A DNA stretch of 64,000 nt from Variovorax sp. J22G73 (GTDB taxonomy: Bacteria > Pseudomonadota > Gammaproteobacteria > Burkholderiales > Burkholderiaceae_C), in NCBI RefSeq assembly GCF_030317035.1, contig NZ_JASZYK010000001.1:1612001-1676000 (forward strand). The letters are read 5' to 3'. A program made the position numbers and the translations under genes. Shown one piece after another: positions 16,961 to 25,024 of this stretch. Numbering within the stretch: the first letter of the stretch is position 1; every line of letters begins with the position of its first letter. The notes under the pieces were generated by a model. It had not been told where the DNA came from, made no database searches, and worked only from the letters and a program-made list of their open reading frames with translations.

Positions 16961-18285
16961 AGCGTTCTCCATGAGGTTTGCAGTTGGCCGTTGCGGCCGA
17001 ATTCGTAGCGGCCGTCGAGCCAGGCCTGGCCGAACAGCAGCAGGCACTGTTCGTAGTAGGGCAGGGGCGCCACCGGGGGCGTCACTGGCGGTGTGTTGGG
17101 GTTCGGCGGCACGGCGACCACGCGCCCGCCCGGCACGCGCGCCACCTGGGCGGCCAGCGCGTCGGTTTCGCCCGCTGCCTTCAGGTACGGCAGCATCGCG
17201 CCGGCGAAGCCGAGCGGCGCCATGCCGCGCACGGCGCCGGTCACGGTATCGACGTATTCGGGCACGGGCTGATGGTCGGCCAGCAGCACTCGCGGGCCGC
17301 GCAGGTTCAGCAGCAGCATCTTGCGCGCCGGGTCCTTGTCGCTCAGCATGCCGGCCCAGAGGTAGGTGCGGATGGCGTCGTAGCTGCCGGTCACGCCCTT
17401 CACCGGGTCGGCGACAAAGGCGCGCTCGTCCTGCGACCAGGCGCACCAGTCGGGCGCGAAACCCTTGGGCGTGACGGCGCCAAACATGCGCAGCGTGTTG
17501 TCCGTGACCTCATGCCACGGGCCCGCCGGATCGGCCTGCTGAAAGTAGCGCAGCAGCTGCAGCGGCATGTAGCTGGGGTTCAGGCGCCAGGCCGGCGCCG
17601 TCGCCACCGACTTGGGCCAGGGCAGCAGCATGCGCCCCAGGCCCGGCAGCGAAACCACCTCGTCGCGCACCGCCATCGCCAGCACGGCGCGGCCCAGCGT
17701 GCGGTAGTTGGTGTCGTTCCACAGCCGGCCGGCTTCCATCAGCGCGTAGGCGATCCACAGGTCGGCGTCGGACGCGGCGTTGGGGTCGAGCACGCCCCAG
17801 CCGCCTTCGGGCTTGCGGCCCCATTGCCAGGCCGGCAGCTGCTTGGCCAGGCTGCCGCCCGCGAGGTTGGACTCGGTCCAGGCCAGCACGCGCGCGAAAG
17901 TCGGGCGGTCGTTGTGCACCAGCGCGAAGAACAGCCCGTAGGACTGGCCTTCGGAGGTCGACTGCTGCTGCGGCGTGTTGAAGTCGATGACGCGGCCATC
18001 GGGCTGGATGTGGCGCGACGCGAAGGCCACCCAGTCGGTGGCCGGGTGGCAGGCGGGGGCCGCGGCAGGCGCAGTGGCTGCAGCCGGCGCCGGGGAGGGC
18101 GCGGCAGCAGGCGCAGCAACAGGCGCAGCAACAGGCGCAGCAACAGGCGCAGCAACAGGCGCTGTGGCAGCGGCCGGCGCGGCGCTCGCCATCTTCGGCA
18201 GCGCCAGCGCCAGGCCGGCGGCCGTCAGCAGGGCGCGCCGGCTCGCAAGTCGTTCGGGGGGCGGCGGGGTCGGCAAAGCTCGCAT
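16936..18285 (-). CDS. bcsZ: Periplasmic endoglucanase BcsZ (GH8)
   Basis: Glycoside hydrolase family 8 cellulase that trims or edits nascent cellulose in the periplasm. It has 449 residues. The catalytic acid lies in STSEGQSYGLFFAL and the second catalytic acid in DADLWIAYALMEAG, both intact. The N-terminus carries SRRALLTAAGLALALP, which fits a twin-arginine signal peptide. It is followed by about 45 residues of Ala/Pro/Val repeats (APVA units) before the enzyme domain begins at CHPATDWVAF. The repeats come from four identical 12-bp DNA units. ATG 18285 starts 7 bp after the bcsB stop. The operon order B-Z-C is standard. The extra linker may space the enzyme from the membrane or the BcsB ring; that is inference. 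Confidence 0.93.
   Translation of the reverse strand: MRALPTPPPPERLASRRALLTAAGLALALPKMASAAPAAATAPVAAPVAAPVAAPVAAPAAAPSPAPAAATAPAAAPACHPATDWVAFASRHIQPDGRVIDFNTPQQQSTSEGQSYGLFFALVHNDRPTFARVLAWTESNLAGGSLAKQLPAWQWGRKPEGGWGVLDPNAASDADLWIAYALMEAGRLWNDTNYRTLGRAVLAMAVRDEVVSLPGLGRMLLPWPKSVATAPAWRLNPSYMPLQLLRYFQQADPAGPWHEVTDNTLRMFGAVTPKGFAPDWCAWSQDERAFVADPVKGVTGSYDAIRTYLWAGMLSDKDPARKMLLLNLRGPRVLLADHQPVPEYVDTVTGAVRGMAPLGFAGAMLPYLKAAGETDALAAQVARVPGGRVVAVPPNPNTPPVTPPVAPLPYYEQCLLLFGQAWLDGRYEFGRNGQLQTSWRTLCRPNRPA
18110..18157. repeat. Four perfect 12-bp tandem repeats inside bcsZ
   Basis: The unit GGCGCAGCAACA is repeated four times without mismatch (18110-18157). It encodes a repeating Pro-Val-Ala-Ala unit in the linker after the BcsZ signal peptide. 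Because 12 is a multiple of three, slippage would lengthen or shorten the linker without breaking the frame. Confidence 0.9.
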
Positions 18286-18292
18286 GAACGGA

Positions 18293-20776
18293 TTATTTGG
18301 CCTTGTTGACCGACAGGCGACGGCGTGCCCGCAGTTGCAGGCCCGCATACGACACGCCCGCGCCCAGCAGCGCCAGCACCAGCACCAGAGCGCCCAGCAT
18401 CAGCGGGCTGCGCGACAGGTTCCATTGCACCCAGGCAAAGGGCGGCAGGCGGCCCACGTAGTAGGTGTCGCCACCCAGCACGCTGTTGACCTGCGTGTCC
18501 CGCACGATGGTCATGCTGCCCTGCACGCTCTTGAGCAGGTCGGGCGTCATGAGCGCGTTCAGCAGCGCCTCTTTCGAGCTCGCGTTGGTGATGGCGGCGA
18601 TCACGCTGCGCCCGCTGCGCAGCGGCGACTCGAAGCCGGCCAGCACGGCGTCGCGGCCGTCTTCGCTCACAGCGATCTGCATGGTGCCCGGCAAGTCTTC
18701 GCGGGTGCGCGCGCCGATGACGAAGTCCACGGCGTTGTCGATCCAGCTGTTCAGCTTGAGCTCGGGCGCGGTGCCGTTGCGCTTGAGCGGCATCTTGTCG
18801 GCCCACTGCGTGAACAGCGGCTGGCTCTGCAGGTTGCCGATGACCAGCAGGTCCTTGTCGGCCCACTGCGCGGCTTCGCTGGAGCGGCCCACCTTCACGC
18901 GCAGCGCGGGGTAGCCGGTGGAGCGGCCGATCTGCCCGAGCAGGCCCAGGTAGGTCTCGGTGTCGCTGTTGTCGGGCTGCTCGGGCAGGATCACCGCGGT
19001 GTCCGACAGGTCGGCCATGCGCGAGAACGGGAAGCCGCCGTTGGCATAGGCCGCCAGCTCGGGCATGGCGATGAAGTGCGGGAAGCCCGACACGTCGATC
19101 TTGGAGGTCGGGTCGATCGAGCCGCGCACGTTGTCCAGCTGCGGCACGCAGCGCCCGCCCACGGGCTCGAAGTAGTAGTGCAGGCGCAGCTGGCTGCGCG
19201 GGCCCATGGCCAGCGGCGGAAGAATGACTTCCTTGGTTTCGGCCAGCGTGCCGTCGGGCATCAGCTTCACGGCCAGCGGGTTCCACCAGCGGTCGCCGGC
19301 CGGGTTGGCCGAGCGCAGCGGCAGCCCGCCGATGAAGTTGTCGTTGACGTTGACGTTCAGCGTCGACTGGTCGGGCCGCACGCGCGGCGTGTAGCGGTAT
19401 TGCAGGTCGAGCGGAATGCCGCGGCTGCGCCAGGTGAACAGGTCGGGCGGCAGCTGCAGGTTGACGCGCACCACGTCGGGGTTGTAGCCCGTCACCGACA
19501 GGTCGCCGGCGGTGGTCAGCTCGCCCAGTTGCAGCGCGCGGTCGCTGGGCACCCAGCGCGGCGCGTCGTAGGGCTTGCGCACCGGCGGTTCCTGGAACGC
19601 GGTGACGGAAGCCATCGCGCCCGACAGCGCCTTGCTGTTCAGCGCCAGCGCGGCGGCGGCGGTGCGCAGGTCGGCCGGCGTGCGGCCCATGACCAGCAGC
19701 AGCTTGCCGTTGACGTCCTGCGGGTTGTCGACCACGGCCAGCGCCGGGCCCTGGATGGCGGGCAGCGTAAGGCCGGGAATGCTCGACTCCGGCGTGACGA
19801 ACACCACGGCATGGCCGGTCGGCAGGTCGCCGTTGGACACCGGAAAGGTCGCGCCGCGGTAGTCGGCCAGCGAGCCGAACCACGACGACACCACGCCCGC
19901 GGCTTCCAGCACCGGGCCCGCGGCGGGCGCGCCGAACACGAAGGGAATGCGCGCGCGCCGCACGTCGCGGCGGTCGAAGAAGGGCTGCGGCAGGCTGGCC
20001 AGGTCGTTCGTGAGCTTCAGCGGCGCCACGGTCAGCTTCAGCGTGCTGGTCGCGTCGATGCGCGCCCACAGGCTGGTGTGCGCCGGGTCTTCGCACTCGC
20101 GCGTGTAGTGGCCGATGAGCTCGACGTTGATGCGGTTGAACTCGGTGATCAGGCGCCGGTCGATCGGAATGTCGGCCGTCTGCGGCTTGCCCGCGTCGGC
20201 GCGGTTCACGGCCAGCGTGGCCACCAGCACGTCGTTGACCGTGACCTTCAGGTGCGACAGCTCGGGGATCAGCGAGGGCGAGTAGGCGTAGTTCAGCTTG
20301 AACGAAGCGGCCGTGACCAGCTCGTCGGCGCGCACGTTGAACGGAATGCCCACCGTGCCGCTGATGCCGCGCAGCTGCACGGCGTAGTCGATGCCCAGCT
20401 GCGTGAGGTTGAGCTCGCGCACGGCGCCGGCGGCCGGGGTGGCGGCAGGGGCGCCGGCTGCGGCGAGCGACAGTGGGGCGCCGCGCGGGGTGTTCGCCGA
20501 GGTGCTGGCCGGGCTGCTGGCCGTGGTACCGGCAGAAGAGACGCCCGGCGCAGCCGTTGCGCCCGCCGGTGCCTGTTGGCTGGTGGACGGCGGCGGTGCC
20601 AGCGGACGCGGCTGGGCATGCGCGCCGCCGCCGATGGCGGCCACGGCGAGCGCCACGGCCAGCAGGCCCGCGGTGCCGGGTGAACGGCGGGGTGAGTGGA
20701 AGGAAGCCGGGTTCGATGGCGTGGCCACGCGGGCAGGGGGCACGACGCGGCGGTGCGCGCGCAGGGTGGACGTCAC
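18293..20776 (-). CDS. bcsB: Cellulose synthase periplasmic regulatory subunit BcsB
   Basis: Membrane-anchored periplasmic partner of BcsA; its carbohydrate-binding and flavodoxin-like domains guide the nascent glucan. It has 827 residues. A signal segment ends at GGGAHA, then comes a roughly 60-residue Ala/Pro/Ser/Thr-rich linker. The conserved body begins at ELNLTQLGIDYAVQLRGISG and includes VPSDRALQLGEL and HYYFEPVGGRCVPQL. A single C-terminal helix (LMLGALVLVLALLGAGVSY) anchors it beside BcsA. The start is GTG 20776, with AAGGA 6 bases upstream and a 4-bp GTGA overlap with the bcsA stop. That overlap decides the start. The linker is longer than in E. coli BcsB. Confidence 0.94.
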   Translation of the reverse strand: MTSTLRAHRRVVPPARVATPSNPASFHSPRRSPGTAGLLAVALAVAAIGGGAHAQPRPLAPPPSTSQQAPAGATAAPGVSSAGTTASSPASTSANTPRGAPLSLAAAGAPAATPAAGAVRELNLTQLGIDYAVQLRGISGTVGIPFNVRADELVTAASFKLNYAYSPSLIPELSHLKVTVNDVLVATLAVNRADAGKPQTADIPIDRRLITEFNRINVELIGHYTRECEDPAHTSLWARIDATSTLKLTVAPLKLTNDLASLPQPFFDRRDVRRARIPFVFGAPAAGPVLEAAGVVSSWFGSLADYRGATFPVSNGDLPTGHAVVFVTPESSIPGLTLPAIQGPALAVVDNPQDVNGKLLLVMGRTPADLRTAAAALALNSKALSGAMASVTAFQEPPVRKPYDAPRWVPSDRALQLGELTTAGDLSVTGYNPDVVRVNLQLPPDLFTWRSRGIPLDLQYRYTPRVRPDQSTLNVNVNDNFIGGLPLRSANPAGDRWWNPLAVKLMPDGTLAETKEVILPPLAMGPRSQLRLHYYFEPVGGRCVPQLDNVRGSIDPTSKIDVSGFPHFIAMPELAAYANGGFPFSRMADLSDTAVILPEQPDNSDTETYLGLLGQIGRSTGYPALRVKVGRSSEAAQWADKDLLVIGNLQSQPLFTQWADKMPLKRNGTAPELKLNSWIDNAVDFVIGARTREDLPGTMQIAVSEDGRDAVLAGFESPLRSGRSVIAAITNASSKEALLNALMTPDLLKSVQGSMTIVRDTQVNSVLGGDTYYVGRLPPFAWVQWNLSRSPLMLGALVLVLALLGAGVSYAGLQLRARRRLSVNKAK

Positions 20777-22941
20777 GTGGATTCCTTCGTTTTGACAGGA
20801 CGCAGCCGGGAAGCGGCCGCACGGTAGTAATGGCTGAACATGTCGCGGAAACCGGTGCCGCTGATGCTGATGATGTGGCCCAGCACGCGGTGGATGCCCA
20901 CGCGCGGGTGGTTGCCCCAGCGGGCCGCCCAGATGTCGGCACGCGCGGTCGTGCACTGCACCAGCGCGCGCTCCTGCGCGAAGCTCATGGGCGCAAAGCG
21001 CAGCCCCAGCCGCTTGCCGCTGCTGAAGCGCACCGTGGAGGCAAAGCGCGATTCCTGGTCGTTGCGGTACAGCGCCACCTCGACCTGCGTTTCGAGGTCG
21101 AGCTTCAGGTCCTGCGGCAGTTCCACGCCCAGGCCGCCGCTGGAGAAGTCGAAGGTGTTGCAGCGCAGCGAGCGGCCGTCTTCGAAGTACAGCGTGGCCG
21201 GCAGGGCGAGTTCCACCCGGTGCGCGCCGCGCAGCTGGCGCGACTCGTTGGCGGCCGCCACGCAGGCGCCCAGGATCATCAGGTTGTAGACGGTCCAGGC
21301 CAGGTTCAGCCACACGGTGGCGATGTTCTGCGGGTCGACCCAGGTCAGGCGCCACACGCCCAGGCACACGCCCACGAAGTTCAGCGCCAGCAACACCAGG
21401 CTCGCCTTGGCGATGCTGCTGTCGAAGTACTCCTTCTGGATCAGCCCGCCCTTGGCCGTCACGTTGAAGCTGCCCAGCTTAGGGTTGATGAGCGCCACCA
21501 GCGTCGGGCGGAAGATGTACCAGGCCAGCACGGCCTCGTACACCTCGTTCCACAACAGGTATCTGAAGCGGCCCTGGATGCGGCTGTTGGTCAGGTTGGC
21601 GTGCAGGATGTGGGGCAGCGCGAACGCGAAGATCATCGACGCCGATGCGTGGATCACGCTGGCCCCGAAGTACAGGTACGCCAGCGGCGCCGTCAGGTAG
21701 ATGAGCCGCGGCAGGCCGTACAAGAAGTGCAGCATCGCGTTCACATAGCACAGGCGCTGGGCCCAATGCAGCCCGCGGCCGAACAGCGGGTTGTCGATGC
21801 GAAAGATCTGCGCCATGCCGCGCGCCCAGCGAATGCGCTGGCCCACGTGGCCCGACAGGCTTTCGGTGGCCAGGCCGGCGGCCTGCGGCAGCGCCAGGTA
21901 GGCCGTGCTGTAGCCGCGGCGGTGCATCTTCAGCGCGGTGTGGGCGTCTTCGGTCACGGTTTCCACCGCGATGCCGCCCACTTCTTCCACGATGGTCCGG
22001 CGCAGCACCGCGCAGGAGCCGCAGAAGAAGGTGGCGTTCCACAGGTCGTTGCCGTCCTGGATCAGCCCGTAGAACAGCTCGCCCTCGTTGGGCACCGTGC
22101 CGAAAGTGTCCAGGTTGCGCTCGAAGGGGTCGGCCGAGAAGAAATAGTGAGGCAGCTGGACCATGCCCAGCTTCGGGTCGCGCCCGAACCAGCCCATGGC
22201 GATCTGCATGAACGAGCGCGTGGGAATGTGGTCGCAGTCGAAGATCGCGACGAACTCGCCTGTGGTGTTCTTCAGCGCGGCGTTGATGTTGCCGGCCTTG
22301 GCGTGGCGGTTGTTGTCGCGCGTGACATGGGTCACGCCCACGTCTTCGCAGAACACGCGGAACTCGTCGCGCCGGCCGTCGTCGAGCACGAAGATCTTGA
22401 TCTTGTCGCGCGGCCAGTCGATCGACTGCGCGGCCAGCACCGTGGAGCGCACCACCGACAAGGCTTCGTTGTACGTAGGGATGAACAGGTCGATGGTCGG
22501 CCACTCGGCCGGGTCCTCGGGCAGCGGCACCGGCTTGCGTTCCAGCGGCCAGGCGGTCTGGATGTAGCCCAGCAGCAGCACCACGAAGGCGTACAGCTCG
22601 GCCATCAGCAGGCCCACGCCCAGCACCAGGTCGACCGGGTTGTCCATGAACATGGTCTCGGTCACGCGCCAGTAGGTGTAGCGCGAAGACACCACCACCG
22701 ACAGGAAGATCAGCACCAGCCCGGCGAAGCGCCCGCGAACCCGGTTGGCGATGAGCGCCGCCGCGAAGATGCCCACCGACAGCACGATCTGCTGCTCGAA
22801 GGTCATGGGCGCGATGATCACCGCGGGCAGCAGTATCAGGGCGGCGATCCAGCCCAGGATGCGCACCGGCAGCAGGCGCATGAAGGCGGGGGCGGGGCGA
22901 GGGGCGGGTTGCTCCTGCGGGGCGGGCGAGGCGCTTTTCAT
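20773..22941 (-). CDS. bcsA: Cellulose synthase catalytic subunit BcsA (UDP-forming, PilZ domain)
   Basis: Inner-membrane GT2 synthase that polymerises UDP-glucose into beta-1,4-glucan and threads it out. It has 722 residues. Four helices come first, then the catalytic domain with VLDDGRRDE (about 187), the DxD metal site FDCDHIPTR (about 234), the TED loop VTEDAHT (about 329) and QRIRWARG (about 369). More helices follow. A C-terminal PilZ domain with RGAHR (RxxxR, about 572) and DFSSGGLG (DxSxxG, about 597) is the c-di-GMP receptor. All catalytic and effector residues are present. ATG 22941 overlaps the bcsQ stop by 4 bp. Control by c-di-GMP is established for the family and fits the flanking GGDEF genes. 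Confidence 0.97.
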   Translation of the reverse strand: MKSASPAPQEQPAPRPAPAFMRLLPVRILGWIAALILLPAVIIAPMTFEQQIVLSVGIFAAALIANRVRGRFAGLVLIFLSVVVSSRYTYWRVTETMFMDNPVDLVLGVGLLMAELYAFVVLLLGYIQTAWPLERKPVPLPEDPAEWPTIDLFIPTYNEALSVVRSTVLAAQSIDWPRDKIKIFVLDDGRRDEFRVFCEDVGVTHVTRDNNRHAKAGNINAALKNTTGEFVAIFDCDHIPTRSFMQIAMGWFGRDPKLGMVQLPHYFFSADPFERNLDTFGTVPNEGELFYGLIQDGNDLWNATFFCGSCAVLRRTIVEEVGGIAVETVTEDAHTALKMHRRGYSTAYLALPQAAGLATESLSGHVGQRIRWARGMAQIFRIDNPLFGRGLHWAQRLCYVNAMLHFLYGLPRLIYLTAPLAYLYFGASVIHASASMIFAFALPHILHANLTNSRIQGRFRYLLWNEVYEAVLAWYIFRPTLVALINPKLGSFNVTAKGGLIQKEYFDSSIAKASLVLLALNFVGVCLGVWRLTWVDPQNIATVWLNLAWTVYNLMILGACVAAANESRQLRGAHRVELALPATLYFEDGRSLRCNTFDFSSGGLGVELPQDLKLDLETQVEVALYRNDQESRFASTVRFSSGKRLGLRFAPMSFAQERALVQCTTARADIWAARWGNHPRVGIHRVLGHIISISGTGFRDMFSHYYRAAASRLRPVKTKEST

Positions 22942-23759
22942 CGGGTCTGTTCCATGCTCCGCGGAGAAGAAAGGGGGTGCTGCTGGTGCAGCTGGGGGCC
23001 GGCGGCAATGCGCTCGAGCAGCCGGTCGGCGCACGAGGCGATGTCCTGCGTGGCCTGGCTCATGGGGGCGTAGCGCTGCACGGGCACGGCCGAGGCCAGC
23101 GCCTCGGGCACGGCCTGGTCCAGGTGCAGCACGCCGAGCAGGTCGGGGCGCAACTGCTTGCGCAGCACCTCGAACACGTCGTGGTTCAGCCGCTTGCCCG
23201 GGTCGACCTGGTTCACCACGTAGCCGGTGCCGATGTAGTCGGCGCGCGGACGGGTGTACTTGTCGAGCATGCGTTCGACGATGGGCAGCGTGGCAAAGGA
23301 GCCGGCATCGGCCAGCACCGCGACCACGCTGAAACTGGCCGCGCGCAGCGCCTGTTGCAGATAGACGGAGGGGCCGGGCGGGGTGTCGAGCACCACCAGC
23401 ATGTCTTGAGGCAGCCCGAAGCGCGCGAGCGTCTCGCCCAGCCAATGGGGGTTGCGGGCGAGCTGTTGCTCGAACGCGATCTGGCGCTCGTCGTCGACGT
23501 CGCCGAAAGGCAGCAGCATGACGCCGCCATGGGCTGCGCGAATAGCGCGAGCCCAGGGCATCAGGCCGGTGGCGGCCTCGACCAGGCCGGTGTCGCAGGC
23601 CTGCGGCTCGCTGGCGATGTGAAAGCGCAGCGCGTTCTGCGGATCGAGGTCGATCGCAAGCACCTGCCGGCCGCGCTGGGCGAGTGCGGTGCAGAGGTTG
23701 GCCGTGACCGTGGTCTTGCCGACGCCGCCCTTGGAGGAGATGACGGGAACGACGACCAT
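22938..23759 (-). CDS. bcsQ: Cellulose biosynthesis protein BcsQ (MinD/ParA-like ATPase)
   Basis: Cytoplasmic MinD/ParA-like ATPase that helps assemble or localise the cellulose synthase, often at a cell pole. It has 273 residues. The deviant Walker A motif ISSKGGVGKTTVTANL is at the N-terminus, followed by IDLDPQNALRFH (switch I region) and LVVLDTPPGPSVYLQQAL. The ParA-type signature lysine is intact, so it should bind ATP. The start is ATG 23759, or GTG 23765, which would overlap the bcsP stop as GTGA; the second would add two residues. The stop overlaps bcsA. In E. coli the homologue acts with BcsR and BcsE. Here bcsP precedes it, and neither bcsE nor bcsG is seen nearby. Confidence 0.92.
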   Translation of the reverse strand: MVVVPVISSKGGVGKTTVTANLCTALAQRGRQVLAIDLDPQNALRFHIASEPQACDTGLVEAATGLMPWARAIRAAHGGVMLLPFGDVDDERQIAFEQQLARNPHWLGETLARFGLPQDMLVVLDTPPGPSVYLQQALRAASFSVVAVLADAGSFATLPIVERMLDKYTRPRADYIGTGYVVNQVDPGKRLNHDVFEVLRKQLRPDLLGVLHLDQAVPEALASAVPVQRYAPMSQATQDIASCADRLLERIAAGPQLHQQHPLSSPRSMEQTR

Positions 23760-23761
23760 CG

Positions 23762-24376
23762 TCACGTCGGCCTGCGCCAGCGGGACATGGGGCCGGGCGG
23801 CGGCGCCGGGGGCTGCGGGGTTACCAGGCGCTCGAACAGCTGTTCGAGCGGCGTGGTCGCGGCGGGCGCGGCGGCAACAGCAGGTGCGGGAGCCGGTGCC
23901 GTGCCCAGGGGCGGCAGCAGCGGAGCGCGCAACGGCGGCAGCACGGGCGCGGGCGCGAGGGCCGGGGCCGGGGCGAAAACAGGCGGCAGGACCGGAGCGC
24001 GCAGCACGGGTTCGATGCGAACGGGCTGTGAGGGAACGGGTGCTGCGAAAACGGGGGCGGCAACCGGCGCCAGGAACGGGGCGGGTGCGGGCGAGGGGGT
24101 TGGCGCGGGTGCCGGCGCGGGCGGCAAGACAGGAGCGGCCACAGCCACGGGTGCGGGAGGCTGCGCAGCCACTGGTGCTTGCACCGGCGCCTGCACCGGC
24201 ACGGCTGCCGGCACTGGCGGGTGCGAGATCTTCTCGCCCGACAACAGCGCCCAGGCGCGCGGCGGCTCGGCCTCGGTGTCCGGCTGGGCGAACTCCTTGT
24301 AACCGTGCGCGTCGCCGCCGAACTTGCGGAACAGGCCGGCAATGTCTTCCGGGGTGGGCTCTTCCGAATTGCTCAT
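23762..24376 (-). CDS. bcsP: Proline-rich cellulose biosynthesis protein BcsP
   Basis: Protein of 204 residues with a short BcsR-like head (TPEDIAGLFRKFGGDAHGYKEF) followed by more than 130 residues of almost pure Pro/Ala/Val, probably disordered. A short C-terminal patch (LEQLFERLV) contains a possible amphipathic helix. This architecture and position match BcsP, found in betaproteobacterial type I bcs operons between bcsD and bcsQ. The head is likely to bind BcsQ or BcsA, and the tail to act as a flexible tether or scaffold. There is no enzymatic motif. ATG 24376 overlaps the bcsD stop by 4 bp. Composition makes database matches to the tail uninformative; the head and context carry the call. 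Confidence 0.8.
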   Translation of the reverse strand: MSNSEEPTPEDIAGLFRKFGGDAHGYKEFAQPDTEAEPPRAWALLSGEKISHPPVPAAVPVQAPVQAPVAAQPPAPVAVAAPVLPPAPAPAPTPSPAPAPFLAPVAAPVFAAPVPSQPVRIEPVLRAPVLPPVFAPAPALAPAPVLPPLRAPLLPPLGTAPAPAPAVAAAPAATTPLEQLFERLVTPQPPAPPPGPMSRWRRPT

Positions 24377-24846
24377 GCGGGCACCTTGGCAAGTCGCAGG
24401 TCGATGCGGGGGCCGGCCTGCGTGTCGGGCTGCAGGGCCTGCACACGCAGCTCGGGGGGCATGTGCTGCGAATCGAACCAGGCCTGGTACACGCCTTCGA
24501 AGAAGCCGACGCTCCAGTTCGTGGCTTCCGGGCCGAAGGCCACGGCCACCGGGCTGCAGGCGTGGGTGATGTAGACACCCTCGACGTCTTCGCTCAGCAC
24601 GGTAAAGCCCCAGTCGATGCCGTCCCAGCGGGCGTTGAACTGGTCTTGCAGCTCATCGAGCGTGGCGCAGTGCGCCACCGGCAAAGCCTGCGCCACGCGC
24701 TGGCCGACACGGAAAAAGAGCTGCCTGAGGTCCTCGGGCGGCAGGCCGGCACTCAGCTCCGCAGCGAGGCCGCGATTGAATTCCAACCATTGCGCACTGC
24801 AGGAGTTCCTCTCGTAATACTGAATAAACGTCGCGCCTGTGTCCAT
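24373..24846 (-). CDS. bcsD: Cellulose synthase accessory subunit BcsD
   Basis: Protein of 157 residues in the BcsD/CesD family. In Komagataeibacter the homologue forms a ring-like octamer thought to gather or guide four glucan chains, promoting crystalline ribbons. Typical segments are YYERNSCSAQWLEFNRGLAAEL near the start, RQLFFRVGQRVA, and WGFTVLSEDVEGVYITHACSP. It ends in TDAQ-like polar sequence without helices, and there is no signal peptide. It is the first gene of the bcs operon and its stop overlaps bcsP. Presence of bcsD makes this a type I bcs operon, as opposed to the E. coli-type bcsEFG operon. Confidence 0.86.
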   Translation of the reverse strand: MDTGATFIQYYERNSCSAQWLEFNRGLAAELSAGLPPEDLRQLFFRVGQRVAQALPVAHCATLDELQDQFNARWDGIDWGFTVLSEDVEGVYITHACSPVAVAFGPEATNWSVGFFEGVYQAWFDSQHMPPELRVQALQPDTQAGPRIDLRLAKVPA

Positions 24847-25024
24847 GTCGAAGCATTCTCTTGGATCAATTAACCGATGACAACAAATGTGAACTTATCG
24901 CTGCATTCGAACGCATCGACTGTCTGAATTCGGGGACGGGTTACCGTGAACGCCGCCGTTTCCGTAACGGAATTCACAAATCGTACGCGCTGAATACGAC
25001 GAGTGACAGTTTTTGGATTCGAAA
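24847..25024 (-). promoter_or_regulatory. bcs operon upstream region with a symmetric candidate operator
   Basis: This 178-bp gap between bcsD and the upstream diguanylate cyclase gene is clearly less GC-rich than the surrounding coding DNA. It is the only good place for a bcs promoter. It contains TTCCGT-A-ACGGAA at 24960-24972, a perfect inverted repeat around one base. A related imperfect element, GTTACCGTGAAC, lies about 20 bp away. I could not fix clear -35 and -10 boxes. No terminator for the upstream cyclase gene is visible, so read-through from it into bcsD is possible. Confidence 0.45.

Noticed and set aside
24847..25024. A hidden small gene between bcsD and the cyclase
   Set aside because: Open frames there are short and without ribosome-binding sites; composition is that of a regulatory gap.
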